This document shows, piece after piece, positions 1-14,333 of a stretch of DNA of 64,000 nucleotides; position 1 is the stretch's first letter; each line of letters starts with the position of its first letter. Location of the stretch: positions 21,232,103 through 21,296,102 of the forward strand of contig NC_087072.1 in NCBI RefSeq assembly GCF_026151205.1, written 5' to 3'. Below the pieces are notes generated by a model that was not told where the DNA came from, did no database searches, and saw only the letters and a list, made by a program, of their open reading frames with translations. Both the position numbers and the translations under genes were made by a program. The stretch is from Bolinopsis microptera (lineage: Eukaryota > Ctenophora > Tentaculata > Lobata > Bolinopsidae).

Positions 1-115
1 AGGTTACCACTATACTGGACCACCAATAGTTGCTAGGTTACTACTATATTAGACCACTACTAGTTGCTAGGTGTTCAGTACCACTAATTGCTAGGTTACC
101 ACTATAACCAACATG
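1..115. repeat. Degenerate ~37-bp tandem repeat at window start
   Basis: Three imperfect copies of a unit with GCTAGGTTACCACTATA and ACCACTA. The repeat may extend to the left of the window. Confidence 0.6.
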
Positions 116-1518
116 CTGAATGCGAGACTTGTCAACAGTGCTGTCAACTCCTGCATTCCTCTACACAAACCCTAACAGAATAGTTTTCATATTGCGTATC
201 ATACTAAGTTCTTATATTGCACGCTTTATCTAATTTTTTACTTTAAATAACGTATAAACTGCTTAAATCTCATATTTCACGTACCAGACGGAATTTTAAG
301 TTTTCACTTCGCGTACTCTATTATTCTACTATAAACTTCCTTTTCTCGAAAGATTTTATTGTAATATCGATATTGAAATTACCGAAAACTGAAAAATGAT
401 TCAAAAGTTGTGATATTCGCATTTTTGGGTTCATTTTAGCTTCATTCAGTTTTAAAACTTGAAAACTTTGTAGTACGAGCAGATAATTTAAAATCTCGAA
501 GCAATTTCAAGATTTGCTAATTTTAATTATAATTTTAATTATATTATAACATTAGCTAAGTTGTCATCATAATTCATACTATACACGTAGGTGTGCCACT
601 TTTAACATAAGTTGTCAGAATTGGCCATAACTTTTAAAGTTCCCGACCTTTATGAGGCTTTTCCCTTAGTAGTTCATAACTCAGCTGACACCTCTATTTT
701 ACAAACACAGTTTCAAGAGTATAAGCTTGCAACTTAACAAGGGGGTTGCAGAAAATAACAGAGTATTTTTATGAGGATTGAATCAATGTAGGGAGCCGAG
801 TATTGGCATGCTCCAGCACATGAATACATATTATAATTATATGTATAACAACTAACACGTGCACTTCTGTCGACAGTAACTTGATCCTCTCCTAATCCGG
901 ATCTCTATACTACACTTAATTGCCTCATCCACTCCTAAAATAACCGTATATTTATTTGTGCTGCCTAGATCGTTAGCGAGCTGTTGTTATATGTAATATA
1001 ACTCGTAGTAAGCTTGCTACAACACCAGTGTACATCATCACCGCCTACCTCATACGCTGCTCTTTAAGGTTAATTAATTATCACTACAATTATCTTTACA
1101 ATTATCTCTCTTATATACAGATTACTTTTATAGCAGTTCATTTACTTTTCAGCAGTCCAAGATACAGAGCACAGAGAGCTATATATTTTATCGTATAATA
1201 TAATTGCGTAATAATCTAGCGCGTTAGTGGAGGGAATATCATCTAGTTAAATTAAATTAAAGTATATGAACTTAGTGGAACTTAAGGGGGACGTGTCTCT
1301 CAGGTGACAAAGAGAATGGGCCTCCTCTCCACTTTATCTTAGCTGTCCAGCAGAGCCCAGTAATTCATTATTCTCCTCCCCATCACGCTCTCTGATGATA
1401 CCCTACCATCACAGCCTCAGTTACTCAGTTTTGTGAGTTCATATCTCTCTCGTTCGTTCCCCGTCTGTGACTCTGTTCTTTGACGATCACCCCTCTTCAA
1501 TCTTCCCTCACTAGCAAC

Positions 1519-1543
1519 ATGCCTAGCAACATGCCATCTTCAG
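1519..1543 (+). CDS. Candidate alternative first exon A of PKG
   Basis: A 25-nt segment runs from an ATG to a consensus donor (G|GTAAGA). It encodes MPSNMPSS plus one base, so it ends in phase 1, the phase needed by shared exon 2 at 32302. The upstream sequence is pyrimidine-rich and could be a 5' UTR. Unlike the other four candidates it lacks a basic cluster and is very short, so a chance match is quite possible. The role would be to give the kinase a distinct N-terminal tip. No transcript evidence is available here. Confidence 0.35.
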
Positions 1544-3688
1544 GTAAGAACTAGTTGTTCTAGGTACACTATTGTTGGTACATGCATTTTAAGAAACAGG
1601 ATTTCCACTGTAAATCCGTGAAGGTGGGCTTGATTCTTCGTCTTGTCAAGGACTAAGGTCTTATCCCCAATAGTTCCCACCCAGAGTAGGCGGAGTTCCC
1701 ACCCAAAGTAGGCGGAGTTCCTACTTGTTGTATATATTATCTAGACAATAGATCCGGAAACAAGCAGCCTCGACAACAACTCCTGGACCTGGTGCTCCTA
1801 CAATAAGATTACGATAAATATCATATAACAAAATATAAATTAGTCAATATAGTCGAATAAAGGGCGTGATAGAGTATTACTAGTAAAGTAGTAGTTAGCT
1901 TGGCGCCCCTCTTTACCCTATCACGAGTACGTCAGTACAGCTACAAGAGCGTGTATTAAGTCTCCATATCTTGCGTTCCATTTTATCAGAGGTTGATCAC
2001 TTTTCAGTTTGAATTTTAATCTCAAACACATTTTTCATTTCTGGCTTCTGCACCTTCCTGCGTATCCTCACACGATAAAACTATAAAACTATATCCTCTA
2101 TTATTCGTTAATCGCCTCTTAATGTCCAGTTGGTATTTTACCCACGCAGGTTCTTGACAGTTGATTAGGAGGATCCTCTATTCTTGAATTGTCGTAGTCA
2201 GCCAAGTTCTTGATCTCCCAGTATGCCTTTTAAGTTTTAGCCGACTTTTATTTTCTGATAAAAACGGAGTTTTAACCTGTTGTTAGAAAACAGAATAGTT
2301 TTAGTAATGAACCGCACAATGATTATTTTCAGTGTGTTGGATCTTCGTATTAGATAACCTTTGTAGTTTGTATGTAAAAGGCTTTTCGTCACAGAAACCA
2401 TGTTAAAGTAAGTCTAAACTGCAGACCATCCGGTAGTAGGTACGACCAGGCTGTAGCAGGTACGCCACTGCACAGCAGGTAGTAGGAACCTGATACCTGG
2501 CAGTGGGTACTATCTGACACATTCCTTTACCCTCCTCTAACAGTACAGTCACCTGACCGGCCATGTTAATAACTTAATTATAGGTGAAGTGTCCAACAAC
2601 CTCAGATCCAATCTAGTTCCCCTTCTTCTAATTACAACAGACCATTATCAGATTGGTACCGGGTTGGCGTGGAAATTAGGGTTCAAGAGTGCCAGCTACC
2701 CCTTGCAAATTAGGGTTCAAGACTGCCAACTGGCTGCAGGTCGGTACCAAGATGGCGTGGAAATTAGGTGTCATGAGGTTGACAACTATATGCAGGGAGG
2801 AGGGCCTGTGGAACGCAGATAGGGGGTATGGCTGTAGAGAGGTTTTTAACTTAACTACAGAGATCAGGGTTGCAGCTGCAATACAGGAGGCTCAGGGGGT
2901 ATCAATCTACGTGTGCAGCCGACTACGTTTGGCCAACTCTTTGTTATTAATATTTAATGAGCTGTGAGCACGTTCCCCGGTTCCCTGTGCAAGTTACTGA
3001 CTGTAGTAGTTACTAGTTAGGGTAATAACTAATATCTGGGACAGGCCCCTTAAGTGTTAAGACAGGAGTCATTAGAATTGCAATTGCTCTCCAGTATTTA
3101 TTACAGCTTCGTTATTATGGTATGAGGGGTGTTGCTGCTCACTGAGATTATAAAGCTCCATGTTAGGATGTTAGGTTGTAACTTCGTGGGTTGCTTAGCA
3201 ATACTTCGTGGGTTGCTAAGCACCTCGGTGGCTGTTTATCATTCAACTTTCGACACTTAATTCTCCAAGACACGACAACCATGCCTTTTTCGCTGTCATG
3301 TTATGACGTCAATATGTTAACTCATTTGACCCCCCAAGAAGTCTTGTGAAACGCTTTCAAGCTTGCGTAACCGGGTTACTATAACCCTTCGGGGTTTTCA
3401 TTTTGAAAGTTATGACTTGGCCAAACAACAGATTAGAGACGAAAAACATATGCCAAAATACCGGTAGAATAAAAATAAAAACATGAATAGTCGCAGTATG
3501 AGGTGAATAAAGTTAAGCAGATTGTTGTTACCTCAGGTTTGCCCGCTATACATACACATAACTTGTAGTTAAGATGAAAGCTGAGGGTGGGGGGCCAGTA
3601 GATGAGAATTGAATTACACCTTCAATGACAGGGTCAAAGCAGCTCATTCCATTTTCTGTGTATTCAGTACTCATAAATCAAACCTCTA

Positions 3689-3876
3689 CAATGCAACCCC
3701 TTCTATACGACCCCTTCTATACTACCCCTTCTATACGACCCCTTCTATACGACCCCTTCTATACGACCCCTTCTATACTACCCCTTCTATACGACCCCTT
3801 CTTTACGACCCATTCTAAACGACCCCTTCTATACGAACCCTTCTGTACGACCCCTTCTATACGACCCCTTCTATAA
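3689..3876. repeat. 14-bp minisatellite
   Basis: About thirteen copies of ACGACCCCTTCTAT with point variants. Open frames rich in Pro, Leu and Tyr over it are artefacts. Confidence 0.95.
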
Positions 3877-4372
3877 GTATACGGTACCGGAGGGAGACAA
3901 ATCAAGAAAGTGGTTTTGATTTCCCACGGAAAGGAAATTAAGTAACATACAATTTAAACATTTACATTGATAGCTCATAATTGTTTCACCGATAATACAT
4001 AATTATTTCCTAATTACCTCCCCACTATATTCTATAGTCCGAATGTAATGAAGGGTAACTGCTTATGGGGCTGTAAAATGAAGCAGATAGGTTAGTGGAG
4101 ATCTCTAATAGCCTTATGTCTGCTGATTAGTACTGATCAACAAAGGGAGACAGCTTATAATCAATGATCAGCTTTCATTTGTCGTGATTTATATTCCGTG
4201 TACGCATGCTTTTGATAACGATTCGTAGTCTTGCATCCGAAATTATCAAGAGTTATTTTTCGAAAAGCGATTTTGGTCAATGAGGGTCTGTTCTCTTTTA
4301 TTTAACAGTAAACGTTTTCTGAGTGGTCATTAGTAACATTTTCAAACCCCCACACGTACACACAAACGTAGA

Positions 4373-4510
4373 GTGACACACTCACACTCACAATCACACA
4401 CGATCACACACACCGCACACACACACGAACACTTACAGACCCGCACACACTCACAGACCCCCACACACTCACAGACCCCCACACACTCACAGACCCACAC
4501 ACACATGCTC
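4373..4510. repeat. CA-rich 18-bp tandem repeat
   Basis: Copies of CACACACTCACAGACCCC within a longer ACAC-rich tract. The 139-codon plus frame beginning in it is not a supported gene. Confidence 0.88.
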
Positions 4511-7500
4511 ACATCCAGGTTCAGTGTTCACTATAGGAACCCCATTCCCCAGCTACACACAAACACACGGTGCCTGCACAGAGGGAGCTACCAATGTGCT
4601 GCACACCGCCACCTGTCCTTTCCTCAGATCACAGCTAATTCTTTCCGAACCATCTCTCATTTCGTTCCAGTTAGATCCGGCCAGTTAGTTGGTGTCACGG
4701 CTGCCTTGGATACCCAGGCTGCAAACATGTTGACAACACTAGTGCCACTCCAGTTTGTTATTTGCATTCTTTCCTGGGTTTTGTCTGCCTAGATTACTAA
4801 CATCCTACTCTTATACCACTAGCTTGCCGCTCTTCATTACCCAAACTTAAAACAATCAACCTGTGGTAAAGTTGGCCGAAAACGACAAGAAATGTTCAAT
4901 TTTAGTTCCCTGAGGTTGATGTTCTGTATACATTTCGGACGGTATAGTGACTAGTTCGGCACTTGCTCAGTCGTCATTTAAACTTGAGTTCTGGTATAAG
5001 GACACCAACCTACTGAATATTCCAGTTCAGTTCAGTAGACGAGAAGACGTCCCTCATAACTTGGTACAACCACAATTTATCGTGATCATGGAGGAGTTAT
5101 ATTTACGTCTTCAGTTTACAAATAGTGAAAGATTAAAGTTCTTATAAAGCTCAACATCATTGTATATCTCGCTGTGTTGAATGGTGATCTCAGCTAGTGC
5201 GATATACTCTATTTTAGTTTATCTCGTAATCATCAACGAATAACGTTTTGCAAGATTCAAGAAAATAATGGACAAATTATGAAATGATGATCACCTGTTT
5301 ATCGAAATATATAGTTGTAATTCCAGATGATTTTGTAGCTATATAAATGAATAATAGTGTACCCCAAGGCCAAGTATGAGAATAAGATAATGATAAAGGC
5401 TGTATCAGTACGTTTTACCTTCAATGATGCAGATTTAATACCCTTAGCCCCATAGTTTAAGTCCAAATACTCAAATATGGCACTGTAGATACTGAGATAG
5501 TGGCAAAGAATGTCTTTCGTTCATTTGATTACGACCCAGTAACTTGCAGATTAAATTGGAGAGTTGTTGTTAGGATGTTACTGTTGTGAGCATATTGTTA
5601 CTCCCTTGTAGCTCTGTGGTATTATGAAGAGTTCTCTTAGCTCGGTTACTATTGCCACGCCCTGATTGTGATAATCATAAACGCCGTTTTGACAACTTTT
5701 AGACTGGAATTAGCTGCTAATTTGGTGTTGAGATTCTGTAATTAAGCCTCATTACCTTCTTCTCGTATTGCTGGTCGTTAATATCGAGCGATGTCAGCTG
5801 ATCAGGATGTCTAAAGCTGAGAGTGCTCTTCAGTATAGGTAGTTAAATACAGACAAAATAAGAAACACACACTTAAGGTACATAAAATCAAGCCGGAACA
5901 CTGAACAGACTACAGAGTTGTCTCTTCCTTGGTTCACATTTCAGGCATCTGGTGTAGGGGGCGAGTGAGATTCTGATTAAATTCCCCTAAAAGTAGGATC
6001 TAAAAATACGTATCCTAATTATTGATGTTAGACTAAGACAATAGTCACGGTGGTAGCCTAATCTTGTAATCCTTTGTGACATGAGTGTAATTCCAGCTCG
6101 ATCTGGAGAGAAGGGATTATAATTACCAATTCTACAGGTCATTAGGCGGCATTTCTATAGAAACGTTTACCCATTTGTTCGCCTCTAGTCACTCAAGTCA
6201 GAGCATTTTTCAGCAATTATTGCAGTTTCTGGTCAAGGAAATCTCAACCCGTCAACATGTTTTCCTTCTTTTCCACGGTTAATAACTACAGCCACCTGCT
6301 CGTTAAATGAACCCAACTTTAACCCTAATTGTATACAGGCCAGCCCAGCACCTCACGTTTAACTAGTATGTTAAATGTAGTTATGCTCCCCGCCGAGAAC
6401 TAATTCCAGCTGGATTGTACGACTTTACATGTTTAAATTGCGCCACTATAAGACCCTCGTACGTCGGCTCGTCAAGTCCTCATAGAAAAGCTATATTTTT
6501 CCAATTCCATTATAACTGGCTGGCTAGTCTTCAATATATAATATAGGGAGATCTCATTACGATTTTAAGGGCTCAAATATTTAACAACTTTGCTCTGTGT
6601 CTTGGCGCCTTACACTATTTTACTATACAACGCTTCACACTGTGCCCCATACCCCCTTATTTGAGGTATGTTGTTTGGTTGTAAAGTTGGAAATTTGGCG
6701 TACATCTTGGGTTTTTCTGTTGCCTTCACCGAGCACGATACAATGTAGTAGGAATGCACATCATGAGCGCAGGGCTACTCCGCATCACGTATCGACTCAC
6801 GGAGGACATTGTTTCATTCCGGCTATTTGGGTAGGTATAAATACGTTTTATTCAGTCTACCACAAGTATTGTTCTCGCCTTTCAATGGAGCAAAATTGAC
6901 CACCACACTGATGTATAGTTTCCATTGTTTCCAATTGTTTTCTTCACCTGACTTTGCCGATCTTTTCCGTCAACTTTTCGCACGCCATTCAACCGCACTT
7001 AACCTAGTCCAATTTAGGTAGCTTGTAAAAGTTGACAAATTTTTAAAGTTTGCGGTAATTTTAACATGATCTGTAAAACTTAATAGTTTTTGTTTGTTTA
7101 AACTAACATGTTAAACCTCATCTGTAAATCTAATCTATGATGCTTATAGTTATACGTCGTTCCCAAAATGTAAAACCAGCTTACCTTGAACTATCCCAAT
7201 AAATTTGTCATACACAAAAGCAATAATGTTATGGATATGTAAGCTAAACATTTTTCATTCATAAGTTCAATAGGTAAACGACCATGGCTTTATATTTAAT
7301 TGAATTAGGTCAGAGTTTTTGTTTTTTAAAGTCAAGAGACTTTTTCAAAAGTTAAAGTATAACTTACCTTGGAGCTCGTCATTTGCACTGTCTGCTGTTA
7401 GAGAAACACCAGTCTCTAGTCTCTACAACTGCTTACTGTATTTCTACACTTCCGCTTTGCTTTACTAAGGTCCACTCAGGTCCCATTGTCTAGCTGAAAA

Positions 7501-10319
7501 AAGATTTAATAACTTAATCATTGGACTAAGGTTGGTATTTTGAAGAATTATGGCCCTTTTTGGTGCATTTTTGTTCGCTTTTGAGGTGTCTTTTGCACAG
7601 GTCACTGAACGGCTAGTTGTTATGGTTACGTCCGTAAAGATATTTTACGCGGTAAAGACCATAGAGCCTTTACTTTCAGGGGCATATAATGTCCACCCAC
7701 AAGAAATGAGGACGCAATACTTGCCCTCAAGTATTGCCCTCTTACTGTTTCTAGTATTATTTTGGTCAATTCCACGAATTAACAGTCTCTTGTAATAATG
7801 GTATACAGGTTCCTTTAAATACAGGGTGTACTAACACTAAGTACTTTACAGTTTACAGTATACACGAGATAGACTAATTAAACCTATTTTATTTGCAGCT
7901 TGTAGATACTGCCAAGCTGCTTAGGCAGAATCTCTGAATTTAAGCAAGACATTGTCACAGATTGTGCAGTCCAGTGTATATTAGACAGCCTTTATTTCTG
8001 GCTGTGCAATATTAATACAATTCATTATTTTGCGAAGTAAGGTTGTGATAATTCGTGAGCGTATTATAAAGGCGTGATTTATTTGTTTGAATTTCCTTGG
8101 AACTCCACTTATGACACGTTCATTTTACAACCGGTTAAATAAAATCGAGTTTTAATAAAATATCCGCGGTGTCACGGGAATACCTTATATCATCATGTCA
8201 ACAGCATTCCTGGAAAATATGGTCGCATATTTAAAGTGGAGAAATTAGGTTGGAAATGGCGGAGATTTTAACAATCTGTCTAATTTTGGTCTTACTCTAT
8301 TCCTATCACATCAAAATTGCTTTAAGATTGACCAAACTCGTGGAAGACTAATTATTTCGATCTTTGCTTCACTTCGATCTAGCTTCAGTAATAGTATCAA
8401 GTTGATTAATTGAAAACCTACAGTTCGAGTTATGGACAAACCAGATTAGAGAAAACAGTATCTTGTTGAAATGTACAGGTGATGGTGAACAAAACACGTT
8501 AATAAGAGCCATAGCACCAATGAGAGCCTGAATTCTGCCATCTGGAATCTGCCATCTGGATATTGTTTTGTTTTTGAAGTTCCGACACAAGTAACTCCCC
8601 GCAGTGGTCATTAGTCACTCCATTTTCAAAGTAAAAACGTAGAATTAACTGTAATGTCATGGTAACGATTTGCATAGCTTACTATTATATCCTAGTATCA
8701 TATCAAGTAATTGGATTGCCAGCAATTATTGATAATATGGAAATGTGACCACCACAAATTAGTTAACTGTAGAGCAGACAGTGTGGTATTCATTTGGACA
8801 TCATTTTAAATCAAATATCACTCTTAAAATAGTTATCTCTGGAGAAGATCTTAATTGATTCTGACGATCGTAATTGCTTTAAGTTTCATCGCAGTAACTG
8901 CTTTCAGCTGGCCAAGAGAACATGTTGATGTTATTGTTGTGTATAGTAGTAGTAGTAATAGTAGTAGTATTAGTTTACTATTCTTATTATTATTAATATT
9001 AAGATACAGTTTATTCTGATCAAATACAGCTTGTTTTGTTTCTGATAACGGCCACATTTTTGTTTTTACCGTTCCGTTCAACCTCTACCGATACCAAACA
9101 CTCTCAAAATAAACACCGCTCTTGTACAAATAAAGTAGAGCACGTGCATGTAAGATGTATAATGTGCTCGCACGTGCAGGAGTACGTTCTTCTACCAACT
9201 ACCGCGACCACAAACGTTACATGTGATGCTGCGATATATTCTTATATTAGAAGATACCATCCTCTTAGTGGTTGTACATATCGTATACTCACAGCCTGAT
9301 GCAGCCACGTATTGCATTATGCACGCAGCACATTTTGGTTTAATATACAGCAAACATAAATGTAACCTACTCAGTGTATACCTATTCCTTGTCATTTGTA
9401 TTGGGATACATGATCAGCTGTAATATCTTAAGTTTCCAATGTTATCTCTTTAGTAATAGCAGGGAACTGAAGATTACGGCAAATAACGTGTGTAACATAC
9501 CCGATAGAATGCACTCGCGACAGAAGCCCTAGAACACGCGTTAATTGTCCTGTCCAACAACTGTACTCAATGCTTCCTTGATTTGTCACCCTCTTTACCC
9601 TGCACAGTGCACATACAAAATATGAGCTTTATTATTATCAACTTTTCCTAAATTTGCAGCAACAATACAGAAATTGGAAGTGTGAATTAGTATACAGTGT
9701 TTGTGAGACCAATACGTGAGGTAGTATTGAAACAAATGAACGGATCGGAGGTAGAAGAGAGCGATGGAAGTGGGACCTGCAAATTCAGCAGTTTCGGTAA
9801 TGAGTCCATACATGTGTTCCAAATCCACTGGTTACCAGCCCAACTGGTTGCCAGCCCGACAACTTCTCATTTGTTGCCCTAATTCCACCACCAATTGCCT
9901 TGTTCCGCCTATTGATTTATTTTAGCCATCATGTGACGCTAATTTAATGTTATATACTCTAAACAGCACTAATTTTATAATGTACTAAGCCAGATCAAGA
10001 GCACGTACACTTTACAAGATATAGCATTTGAAGTTACATTTTGATCTAACAGGAAATGGTCTTGACTCCTGAAGTGGTACTCAAAGATGTGATTCGAATG
10101 TTAGGTTATTGTGTAAAACAGCTATAATTGTTTTGCAATACAATAAGATAATTTTCGCTGATTCAATCTATTTTTCGTGCTCTTACATTACATTTAATTT
10201 CATTGACACTTAGCCTAAAGTTTAAGTATTTTAATGTGCATTTGCTGTACTGAGAGTAATTATTGATGTTTTGAGTAACTTTACTTTTTGAGATCGTATG
10301 TGAATATGTTAACTAAGAA

Positions 10320-10377
10320 TCATCTCGACAACCGTGTTACCACGACAATCGTGTTACCACGACAACAGTGTTGCCGC
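10320..10377. repeat. 18-bp tandem repeat, three copies
   Basis: Units like CGACAACCGTGTTACCA, three imperfect copies about 470 bp upstream of the first-exon candidate at 10842. Confidence 0.75.
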
Positions 10378-10841
10378 AGTTACAATGTCTTAATGCTTTG
10401 CTTTCTTTCAAAGATGGCACTAAATAAGGAAATAATAAGAAATTAAAACTCCGATCATTAACCATTTAATATTAGAGTATTATGAATTAGACACAACGTT
10501 AACACCTTTTATCGTTAAACTGTTACTCGGCTCAGTTGCTTAAGAGCAAAGTTCGCCGATCATCACCACTTTATCATTTGAATTATTCATTTTGAACGCA
10601 AATGATGAGGTAGCTGAGATATCTAGCATTACAAAACTTATATTACTAGTTACTACACTTTATTACTACACTTTATTCCTAGCGTTACAGTTCTTGCTAC
10701 CCATTGTTTCAAACCCAGTTACTGTTGATACGATAATAAACTGTAAGGAGTTGACTTGAAATATGATAGGCTTGTTTGTATGTAGAACAGTGCGGAGAGA
10801 GAGAAGACACCTGTTAGCCAGTAGAGAACAACACCGTCATC

Positions 10842-10869
10842 ATGCCAATGTTCGGCAGCAAGAATAAGG
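10842..10869 (+). CDS. Candidate alternative first exon B of PKG
   Basis: An ATG is followed by nine codons (MPMFGSKNK) and then G|GTGAGT, a near-perfect 5' splice site in phase 1. Joined to exon 2 at 32302 it opens directly into the coiled-coil region of the kinase. The peptide is short, hydrophobic then basic, like exons C and E (Phe close to Lys). The ATG lies in a reasonable initiation context after a purine-rich leader. It has no second-position Gly, so N-myristoylation is not expected. The phase and consensus are seen directly; use as a first exon is inferred. Confidence 0.6.
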
Positions 10870-11170
10870 GTGAGTCTATGGTGATTATTTGCACTGATCT
10901 TAGTCAGTTGTTTTACTTCTTACAGCTGTTAACGTTCCTGGCTCCAAGTTATACATTTTCCATGAGTGAATGTTTTACTCTAAAACTTTGTTATTTTTCA
11001 ATTTGGAGTTGGATTATTTTGAGGAAACGATGTAACAGAGTCGATATATTTTAATGTTGCCATAGGGTGGCAAGTCCCCATACATCGTGGTCCGGTAGTT
11101 TCATTGCGTCTCAATATATGGGACAAGACAATTATATATTATATTATATTAATTATATAATAGACGCTGA

Positions 11171-11272
11171 AAATCCCGGTTTATTAGAAATTATAAATCC
11201 CGGTTTATTAGAAATTATAAATCCCGGTTTATTAGAAACTAGAGATCCCGGTTTATTAGAAACTAGAGATCT
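11171..11272. repeat. 24-bp tandem repeat
   Basis: About four copies of ATCCCGGTTTATTAGAAATT plus four bases, the last two diverged. It lies just downstream of first-exon candidate B. Confidence 0.93.
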
Positions 11273-12869
11273 CAGTATCACAATTCACGAAGACAATAGA
11301 TCCAGTATAGCAGGGTTCATAAGTATGTCTCTAATTTATGCGCGAGTTAATTAACCATAATGTGACAACTATAGAATTCTTAATGAGTGAGCAATTATTA
11401 AGTCGCAGGAATTCGAAGCGATATTTATGCGGTATGCTTAGACATAATATTTATCAGGTATTATATACATACTATACCTGCCATACGTGCTCTTCATTGA
11501 GCATGTTCGATTATAATAGGCGACTAAATCCAATTACACTCTTTGATGTTACTGTTCAACAGTTTATCAGTAAACGTGTCAATTGCAACTCAGTCTCAGA
11601 GGCAACTCTAAGAATTCTGCTCCTTATCTGTAGCTCTTAACTTATAATAAACTCTTCTAGTTTCTGCATAATTATTTCGCTAGTTGACATATGTGATTCC
11701 GACCGACAAAGTCTTCTCAGGGTAAAATTCCGTAATTTATGATGCACATGTCACATGGTAAACTATCACTTTAGCATATTTTATCGCCTGAAAAATGCCA
11801 CCGACCAGACTAGGTATTTACTGCCGATTTACCTGATAATTCACTTCATATCCAACTTTTGCGAGGTTTGCTTCGCAAGCCTTTAGCTCTCTAAACTTGA
11901 TAACCAACCGTTTTTGATTGCCGCCATGTGAAAAAGCGAATATTTTGCATTTCACATTAGCTTACATCAGTAATGGTAGATTCTTAAAACAGCTTTTATT
12001 TTAAACAAACTTACAAAACCCTGCAATAGACTGCCCCTTGTTAATTTTATCAACAACTTATAGATAATTAACATTGTCACACCCCTTACTATCACCTACA
12101 ATGCTATTAATACCGGATCCAACGGCACCACGAATATCCACATCAGTTGCCTTAATGTTGAGGTTTGTTCTTATGCTCACAGTGTCATCACCTGGCATAA
12201 CCACAACTCTTCTAAGCTTTCTTGATCCTAGAAACATGTTACTTCGTTCTGGCTGTAAATAAGATAGTGGGCCACCATTTAAACATGCACTGTACGGTAC
12301 ACACGACGCGACGGTGGTGGCAGGTAGAGATTAGTAACACAACTTATAGCTGAGCTGGTAGTAGTACTACGCTGCAAATCTGCAGAGTGCCGCACATACC
12401 ACATACCGCACATACCACGTGAATAACCTGGAATTAGGCTCATGTCTCCAGAGTCCAGAACTAAGTGCAGTTGACCAGGGCCTTGATAGATGATCCTCAC
12501 CATTGAGGGCTAGTATAGTGTTACTCAAAAGCATGATAATGCGCGGCGCAACGAAGCGACAACGTCCCCCAAACCAGGGCCGTAGCCATGTTTTAAGTTT
12601 GGGAGCGCAGTAAGCACTTTGTCAAGTGATGCCGCGGCTCACCGCGCACTTGCACCCTTGATGTCGCTTTCCCTAGCCAGTACCTTCGCGAAATATCAAA
12701 ACCTGGGCTAATTGAACAAAAATGTGGGGAAAAAGAGGCCCGGTATAGATAGGTACCCAATATAGAGAGGCATATAGTATTGGTAAGAGGTTTTACCGTA
12801 ATGGATTTCTCACATTACGGAGCAAAGACATGATTCACTTTTCTTTTTTTTCTTTTTTTTAAAAAGAGG

Positions 12870-13440
12870 CTGGGCCTGGTTGGCCCACGAGAGGATAGCA
12901 TATGAATGCTATGGCAGTCCTGTGGGAGGATGCCGGTGGAATTAAGATGCGTAGTCAAGGATGATGGTAAGCGTTGTGGGGTGTGTCATAGATGAACGCT
13001 TAAGTGGTGGTTGAGTGTGGAAGAGAGAGGCGAAACAAGACGGCGTTAAAATAGTCGCTATGTTACGCCTGTCTGGTCCAACTCCTCTGGCACAATTAAG
13101 CGTTTTGTGTGGTTTGCAAAGTTGACAATGGTGGAGATGTGTTGATTGTCGAATATGTCATTGACAGAGAGGTAGTAGTCCCGGAAATATTGACCTCTTA
13201 TTTGGGCAATAGCCGATTCACTTGTTAACTGAGGAAGGCATATATCTGGTTTAGGGCTCTTTCTATAGACTTGAATGCTACATTTTTGAAAGCCCCTTCG
13301 ACGTCTAAGAAGGTTAACCTAGAAGTAGAGACACCCCAAAGCTTATGATTGTCCGTTCTATTTAGTGTACATTTTTGTGTAGAGCTGTCTCAGTTGAGGC
13401 ACCTTTGACAAGACCGACTTGTATAACAGTTGTGCCCATG
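12870..13440 (-). pseudogene. Decayed non-LTR reverse transcriptase fragment
   Basis: On the minus strand, pieces of an RT domain can be read across several frames. GASTETALHK near 13400 matches the STETALH block before RT motif A. LTFLDVEGAFKNVAFKSI near 13300 is RT motif A with its Asp. A further open stretch (AQIRGQYFRDYYLSVNDIFD, EELDQTGVT) follows. In-frame stops separate them. The fragment lies in a PKG 5' intron. The clade is unclear; it differs from both other LINEs in the window. Confidence 0.6.
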
Positions 13441-13518
13441 GCACTAGCCAGTAGTTACGGGCCAGCAGTTTAGTAACCAGTAAACCTAGCTGAGACCATG
13501 CTATCCGGCTACCACAAC

Positions 13519-14182
13519 GTTTAAGTAAGAGTTAACAATAAGCTCAATAAATAACACAATGCACTTAGTCTTCTGGGCTCCTTGTACTGACTTTATGTCT
13601 TCGGTACGGTTAGAAAAGCGGTCGACTCAAGAAACGTTAACCACTGCAATTTAGTCAACCTAAAAGTGGTCTTGTAGCGGTTTAAGTATAAACTCGTTGC
13701 TTCCATGTGATGTTGTGATATAGCTGTTGACTGTTCGTTTTGCGTTCCTGCCAGTAGTTTGTAAAAGTGCATCACAGCTAGCGGATAAGCCATCTCCGGG
13801 CTCCTGAAACTAGTTTATAAACTATTTCAAGCCTCCTGAAACTTGTTTATCAATAATACCTGGCTTTAATTCAGCTCAATATTTCAACCTCACACATTAA
13901 AAGGACAAATAACAATTGTTTTATACGACCGCATTGAAACTATTTCATCATAGAAATTAGCGCTGGTGTGATGTTTGGAAAATATGCACTTTCTAAATTT
14001 ACTTTATTTGAGTATGCACTACGCATGTTGTAAATACTTAACAATTTTATATTATCAAAATTAACATTTTGTCGAATTTAAATTTTCATGATTTAATCGA
14101 TACAGCCTTGTCAGACTTGGATCGATTAAATTTCAATAGTGCAACAGTAGGGTCTTTAATCTTCATAAATTTGCTGTGTTAC
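13519..14182 (+). repeat. Diverged duplication, first copy
   Basis: Shares ordered blocks with 14334-15141, including GAGTTAACAATAAGCTCAAT, ACGACCGCATTGAAACTATT and AATTAGCGCTGGTGTGATGT. An estimated 10-20 percent divergence with indels marks an old tandem duplication or two copies of one dispersed repeat. There is no coding content. Confidence 0.8.
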
Positions 14183-14333
14183 AAGTTTATTATACAAGTT
14201 TATCATTCGGGACGATGTTTGGTTCCGTTCTTGCATCCATGTTAATTGTTAAAGTGAGTATCATGTGATCCGCCCTCGTTTCCACCCTTGTGTCCTACGC
14301 CACCCTGTACTCCACCCTTGTGTCTTATACCAA

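Larger units (their letters stand above)
1544..10841 (+). other. Non-coding stretch, probably PKG first intron or promoter region
   Basis: Apart from the repeats at 3689 and 4373 and a small duplication at 1670-1725 (CACCCAGAGTAGGCGGAGTT type), nothing recognisable is seen. Short open frames have no domain, splice or codon support. If exon A is used, all this is intron. Confidence 0.6.

Noticed and set aside
4373-4792. 139-codon plus frame rich in His and Thr
   Set aside because: Its first third is a CA-rich tandem repeat and the rest has no recognisable domain.
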